Source of the DNA: Phallusia fumigata
Taxonomy: Eukaryota > Chordata > Ascidiacea > Phlebobranchia > Ascidiidae
DNA length: 31,174 nt
Direction: 5' to 3'
Assembly: GCA_008931825.1 (NCBI GenBank)
Contig: QXVZ01018404.1
Span: forward strand, 1 to 31,174
In this document: positions 30,430 to 31,174 of the stretch, one piece after another
Numbering within the stretch: the first letter of the stretch is position 1
Layout: each line of letters opens with the position of its first letter
Notes under the pieces: generated by a model
What the model was told of the DNA's origin: nothing
The model's database searches: none
The model's input: the letters and a program-made list of their open reading frames with translations, nothing else
Program-made: the position numbers and the translations under genes

Positions 30430-30659
30430 TTTGGCTAGGGTACTGTTACATTGTTGTGTTCTAACCTACCAAACAACTATTTACGTTGGTTGTATATATT
30501 TTCCTGCCTGAAGTGCCTTTGTTGTACAATCGAGCGTGCAGAATGTGTTTACCCGTGTTTTGCCCGTTAGATACGTAACGAAGTAGAAAAACACAAATGT
30601 AAAAAAAACAAGAAATCACTGGAGTGCGAAGGTACGCCATGCATCACCAACCAAGTGTG
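30430..30659 (+). repeat. U repeat, partial copy cut by an insertion
   Basis: CTGCCTGAAGTGCCTTTGTT, AACGAAGTAGAAAAACAC, CACTGGAGTGCGAAGGTAC and ACCAACCAAGTGTGAC follow U order. It stops where the copy at 10115 continues with AATCAG. Confidence 0.65.
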
Positions 30660-31174
30660 ACTAGGGTTGCCAACTGTCGATTATTTCAAAGGACAATCCT
30701 TTATTCAGCTGTATTTGTCCTTGTCCTTTATTGAGATTTGAATTAACACTATTGGTCCTTTATTTCAAAACGGTTTTGACCTGTGGTTAAGTTTCTGAAC
30801 TAAGACTCGAAGAATGAAAACAAATCTAGCATATTATTCAACAAGGTAGTGATGGCGCCCTTTGCAAAATCGAGCCGTAATTGTTATGCTAGAAATCTAT
30901 GTGATAAAACTTCTAGTGTGCCAATATTTTATGTCATCATCAGATCAAAATATTAATTGAAAGTGTGTTTTCGATACGTGATAATATATCAATCGTGTTT
31001 TTATGTCCTTTATTATGGCCTAACAGAGTTGCAACAGAGGATGCACCATTTATTTGCACAATGTGCGTAAAAATTTGCGCGCACATTTTGTGCACATTTT
31101 TTCAAAAATGTGCAAGTACTATGGTGGCCGACAGCTGCCACTCAAAAAAAACAAAAAAATTAGAAAATTAAAAA
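30660..31174 (+). mobile_element. probable DNA transposon end, hAT-like (weak)
   Basis: The U repeat is interrupted at 30660 by TAGGGTTGCCAACTGTCG, followed by repeated TCCTTTATT motifs. TAGGG-type termini are common in hAT elements. The other end is outside the window, so neither terminal inverted repeats nor target duplications can be tested. A 68-codon open frame at 30965 has no recognised similarity. Confidence 0.35.

Noticed and set aside
1-31174. Bacterial or phage origin, operon-style defence system or CRISPR
   Set aside because: Genes are interrupted by GT-AG introns, spacing is wide, no Shine-Dalgarno sites or regular spacer arrays are seen.

Overview
This window looks like AT-rich nuclear DNA from an animal, not a prokaryote. 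Its genes are split by short GT-AG introns (58-171 bases), AATAAA sites follow some genes, and retroelement debris is common. The compact introns and AG acceptors just upstream of start codons would fit a tunicate such as Ciona. That is a guess; no marker in the window proves the species.

The dominant content is a local cluster of one gene family, present from about 3.4 to 30.3 kb on both strands. Each copy has two exons with a phase-0 intron at the same place. Exon 1 (124-142 codons) carries a GLGG motif near the N-terminus, a nucleophile-elbow motif ([F/W]F-[GCA]-H-S-[HY]-G-A) and an [S/M]A-[IV]-I-x-[LI]-G-G strand. Exon 2 carries a conserved N-D, a GP-x(2)-N-x(2)-C-x-C-C motif, a linker that is usually Ser-rich, and a [AGP]-H-[YFVL]-I-x(2)-Y-x(2)-C helix. 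This order suggests a small alpha/beta-hydrolase-like fold with Ser, Asp and His as a possible triad. I do not recognise it as a named family. Four subfamilies can be told apart. Type 1: 3431-4233(-), 13881-14650(-), 17489-18376(+), 27500-28357(-). Type 2: 14792-15739(-), 16653-17351(+), 23908-24897(-), 28543-28945(-). Type 3: 19670-19900(-), 21048-21844(+), 29476-30271(+). Type 4: 7838-8966(+).

Six copies look intact (3431, 7838, 14792, 17489, 21048 and 29476). The others are broken by frameshifts, deletions or nonsense codons, and two very old remnants lie near 12.0 and 26.6 kb. Type 2 always lies directly upstream of type 1 on the same strand, 100-200 bases apart. An intron-type acceptor precedes most type 1 starts. 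This looks like a repeated two-gene unit, possibly an operon resolved by spliced-leader trans-splicing.

Layout: 0-3.4 kb holds two weak candidate exons of another gene and a retroelement scrap. 3.4-4.5 kb has a type 1 gene with a trace of its lost type 2 partner. 4.5-7.8 kb is dispersed repeats. 7.8-9.0 kb is the cysteine-rich type 4 gene. 9-13.7 kb is repeats and an old pseudogene. 13.9-19.3 kb is a large inverted duplication of the type 2/type 1 unit with its flanks. 19.7-21.8 kb is a second inverted duplication (type 3). 22.16-23.13 kb holds two oppositely oriented copies of a 444-445 bp element with TG..CA ends and clear 5-bp target duplications, so solo LTRs are likely. 23.9-28.9 kb has decayed type 2 and type 1 copies. 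29.5-30.3 kb is an intact type 3 gene, followed by a repeat cut by what looks like a DNA transposon end. The cluster shows active duplication, inversion and gene loss.
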